Positions 13,963 to 15,597 of a stretch of 15,597 nt of DNA are shown here, in pieces (positions within the stretch are counted from its first letter, which is position 1; the number at the start of each line of letters is the position of its first letter). The stretch lies in NCBI GenBank assembly GCA_021838065.1, contig JAKCEJ010000033.1, forward strand, positions 1 to 15,597, in the 5' to 3' direction. Made by a program: the position numbers and the translations under genes. Origin of the DNA: Pseudomonadota bacterium. Its GTDB lineage: Bacteria > Pseudomonadota > Gammaproteobacteria > Steroidobacterales > Steroidobacteraceae. Below the pieces are notes generated by a model that made no database searches, was not told where the DNA came from, and saw only the letters and a list, made by a program, of their open reading frames with translations.

Positions 13963-13984
13963 CCGGCCGGCCCAGCCCGGCCGG
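13963..13984. terminator. GC-rich 8-bp hairpin between convergent genes
   Basis: CCGGCCGG occurs twice (13963-13970 and 13977-13984) and, being self-complementary, forms an 8-bp stem with a 6-nt loop. It lies between the tail ends of the outer-membrane protein gene (+) and the DUF1801 gene (-), a sensible place for bidirectional termination. It lacks flanking T or A runs. Confidence 0.35.
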
Positions 13985-14036
13985 CCGCGCGCTCAGTCAC
14001 CCTCGTGCGGTTCGCTCACCGCCGCCGCTCTCTCGC

Positions 14037-14522
14037 TCAGCTCGCCGCCTGCTTCACGAGCGCGACGATTCGAGCTTCTTCGGTGCCAGTCAGCTCGCGC
14101 ACGGCGAAGGCGGTCGGCCACATGCGGCCATCGTCGAGGCGCGCCTGGTCGCTGAAGCCGAGCGTCGCGTATCGGGTCTTGAACTTCTGCGCGCACTGAC
14201 AGAAGCACACCACATTGCCGTCCTTGGCGTACGCGGGCATTCCGTACCAGGTTCTCGGCGTGAGGTTTGGTGCATTGGCTTTGATGAGCGCATGAATGCG
14301 CTCGCCGATCGCGCGATCCGATGCCGGCAGTTCGGCAAGCTTCGCGAGCACCGCGCCCTCGCCCTCCGCTTTCTCGCCGGGCGTCCCGCGGCGCGCACTC
14401 CCCTTCAGTTCCTGAAGACGCTCGCGCATCGCCGCCCTCTCCTCTGCCGTGAAGGCTCGCGGCTGCCCAGCGGCCTTACCGCTCGAGCGGGGCTTGCGCA
14501 TCGTCTTCCGGGCCGGTTTCAT
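14037..14522 (-). CDS. DUF1801 domain protein
   Basis: A 161-residue soluble protein. The N-terminal 50 residues are basic and charged (many Lys and Arg, with FTAEERAAMRERLQELK at 24-40), probably a flexible or helical tail. The DUF1801 domain follows, with LPASDRAIGERIHALI (65-80), TWYGMPAYAKDG (91-102), QKFKTRYATLGF (112-123) and LDDGRMWPTAFAV (129-141). The fold family includes the Bacillus frataxin-like protein YdhG/Fra, but most members have no proven function. Cys106, Cys108 and Cys110 give an unusual CFCQC cluster where relatives I recall have fewer cysteines. The ATG at 14522 is preceded closely by GAGGAG (spacing about three). It is a single gene, convergent with the outer-membrane protein gene. 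Confidence 0.9.
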   Translation of the reverse strand: MKPARKTMRKPRSSGKAAGQPRAFTAEERAAMRERLQELKGSARRGTPGEKAEGEGAVLAKLAELPASDRAIGERIHALIKANAPNLTPRTWYGMPAYAKDGNVVCFCQCAQKFKTRYATLGFSDQARLDDGRMWPTAFAVRELTGTEEARIVALVKQAAS

Positions 14523-14844
14523 GGTCTCCTCTCGCGCGTCATCGGCTGCGCTTTCAGGATGTCAGGGAGCCTCGCACGTGCCCGCCTACGGTTGCGCAGG
14601 AGGCGATCACGACGGCAGTCGGCGCCGCTCGCATCTGAACTGTGCACCCAACCGTCCACGCGGGCGCACCCTGAGCAGCGCGACTGGTTGAGTGGACCGC
14701 GACGTCGCCCGCGGGCTCCAGGGTGCGTATTTAGCGCTCGCGGCACCCTTCCAGCAAGGAATGACGCGCTTCGGCCGTCAATGATTGATGAGTTGCTGGG
14801 AGAATCGACCTCGGCCCCCGCCTACCGGACTCGTTGGCGAACAC
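14523..14844. other. Intergenic region with overlapping inverted repeats
   Basis: About 320 bp between two minus-strand genes. I find no convincing coding frame. The notable content is a cluster of inverted repeats at 14654-14727, described in the findings. No clear intrinsic terminator follows the membrane-protein gene and no strong promoter is visible before the DUF1801 gene. Confidence 0.5.
14654..14727. repeat. Cluster of interleaved inverted repeats
   Basis: Three inverted repeats interleave: GTCCAC (14654-14659) with GTGGAC (14692-14697), CGCGGGCG (14659-14666) with CGCCCGCG (14706-14713), and CGCACCCTG (14665-14673) with CAGGGTGCG (14719-14727). The last two share bases on the left side and cross each other, so they would be alternative or pseudoknot-like. 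High GC raises the chance background. Confidence 0.4.
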
Positions 14845-15336
14845 TCAGAGTCCGAGGAGGTAGACCGGCGCCAACGCCGCGAGAATCAGCGCGGCCTGGA
14901 TGGCGAGGACACCAAACGCCGGTCGAGGGGCTCTGCGCAGCCAGCGGAATGCGAACCCCGCGATCACGGGTACCTGGCAGGCCATGAGCAGCTGCCACAG
15001 GTGCGCCACAGCGCCCTCGTCGGCGTGGGGCGACGGGATGCCGAAGCGGCCGACGTCGATGAGGACCGCGGTGAGGGCCGCAAGCGACATCGCCATCGGC
15101 ACAAAGGCACTCGGCCGCTTCGAGAGAGCCAAGACCGATCCCGGTGAGCCGTTCATGAGAACACCTCCCTCAAGTTGTGGCGAGCAGCGCTCGCGCGCGG
15201 CCGAAAGCAGGATATCCAGCACCGTCCCCGGACCGCCCGGCCCGGCATGCAGGAGATCCTCGAATTCCTCGCCGTAGCGCGCCCGCCAGGCGGGCGGGTA
15301 TGCGCGCAGCAACCAGCGGGCGAGTGTGCGGTTCAT
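14845..15336 (-). CDS. Small membrane protein paired with a PadR regulator
   Basis: A 163-residue protein. The N-terminal segment RAYPPAWRARYGEEFEDLL (11-29) is the short soluble motif commonly found at the start of membrane proteins encoded next to PadR regulators. Residues 85-105, 112-133 and 139-162 form three probable membrane helices (SAFVPMAMSLAALTAVLIDVG, the LWQLLMACQVPVIAGFAF region, and the hydrophobic C-terminus ending VYLLGL). Its function is unknown. The ATG at 15336 overlaps the PadR stop by ATGA, so the two are probably translated together and the gene is likely regulated by its partner. The frame extends further upstream, but that part only mirrors PadR. Confidence 0.85.
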   Translation of the reverse strand: MNRTLARWLLRAYPPAWRARYGEEFEDLLHAGPGGPGTVLDILLSAARERCSPQLEGGVLMNGSPGSVLALSKRPSAFVPMAMSLAALTAVLIDVGRFGIPSPHADEGAVAHLWQLLMACQVPVIAGFAFRWLRRAPRPAFGVLAIQAALILAALAPVYLLGL

Positions 15337-15596
15337 ACGAACTTGAGCCTCTTCGTCCCGGCGTTGACGAACTGCTGCAGTGTCGCGAGCCGCGCACGCA
15401 GCACGCGTCCTCCGGCGGCGGTGATGCGATACGGCCGGCGGCGCTCCTCGGGCGCAAGCGCCTCGATGAGGCCCTGGGCCTCGAGGCGCGTGATGGCGCC
15501 GTAAAGCGTGCCCGGCCCCAGCCTTGATCCGCACAGCCCCGCGATGTCCTCGATCATGGCGTGGCCGTGCTTCGGGCCGCCCGCGAGGCTCGCCAG
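15333..15596 (-). CDS. PadR-family transcriptional regulator, 5'-truncated
   Basis: The C-terminal 87 residues of a winged-helix PadR repressor; its start lies beyond the right edge. Recognisable pieces are LASLAGGPKHGHAMIEDIA (end of helix 1 and the HGHA turn), LGPGTLYGAITRLEAQGLIE (recognition helix and the wing approach) and RRRPYRITAAGGRVL (wing and dimer helix start). PadR proteins of this short class repress their own operon until a ligand or stress signal is sensed. An ATG at 15557 is internal to the domain and not the true start. The stop overlaps the next gene by ATGA. Confidence 0.93.
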   Translation of the reverse strand: MASLAGGPKHGHAMIEDIAGLCGSRLGPGTLYGAITRLEAQGLIEALAPEERRRPYRITAAGGRVLRARLATLQQFVNAGTKRLKFV

Positions 15597-15597
15597 C

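Noticed and set aside
15337..15534. N-terminal extension of the small membrane protein to 229 residues
   Set aside because: The extension lies inside the PadR gene in another frame and is Arg/His/Ala-rich; the MNRTLARWLLRAYPPAW start fits the family.
1..15597. CRISPR array, insertion sequence or prophage
   Set aside because: No regularly spaced repeats, transposase, integrase or phage-like proteins appear on either strand.

Overview
The window is high-GC chromosomal DNA with tightly packed genes, several stop/start overlaps and a Gram-negative cell-envelope repertoire: an RND efflux pump, a periplasmic D,D-carboxypeptidase with a signal peptide, and a small outer-membrane beta-barrel. A tRNA-Arg(ACG) gene with an encoded CCA end is also present. 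I infer a pseudomonadote, most likely a high-GC gammaproteobacterium. This comes from family resemblance only; no marker gene fixes the lineage. I see no mobile element, CRISPR array, phage gene or integration scar.

Layout, left to right. 1-2342 (+): C-terminal three quarters of an AcrB/MexB-type RND pump, cut by the window edge. 2317-3690 (-): an APC/LAT-type amino-acid permease whose 3' end overlaps the pump gene by 26 bp, tail to tail. 3748-5199 (-): a PBP4-type D-Ala-D-Ala carboxypeptidase (dacB). 5322-5398 (-): tRNA-Arg(ACG) with its own probable promoter. 5481-12147 (-): a long same-strand block that is the core of the window. 12236-13030 (+): a short-chain dehydrogenase, divergent from that block. 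13282-13836 (+): an outer-membrane beta-barrel protein. 14037-14522 (-): a DUF1801 protein. 14845-15596 (-): a PadR-family repressor (cut by the window edge) overlapping a small membrane-protein gene.

The core block is a vitamin B12 locus. A cobalamin riboswitch (11913-12111, minus strand) lies just downstream of a plausible promoter. It is followed by btuM (a solitary S-component-like corrinoid transporter), cobB/cbiA (cobyrinate a,c-diamide synthase), a BtuF-like cobalamin-binding protein with no visible signal peptide, and cobQ/cbiP (cobyric acid synthase). The last two genes overlap by ATGA. A VOC-fold protein and a DUF4010/MgtC-like membrane protein follow within tens of bases or less and may be the operon tail. 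The likely logic is that low cobalamin permits expression of an uptake protein, a possible intracellular corrinoid carrier and two amidation enzymes acting on the corrin ring. The adenosyltransferase and nucleotide-loop assembly genes are not in the window.

The points most worth checking are the BtuM plus apparently cytosolic BtuF-like pairing, the mutually exclusive 8-bp and 7-bp helices just after the riboswitch B12 box, and the roughly 300-nt leader with two possible btuM starts.
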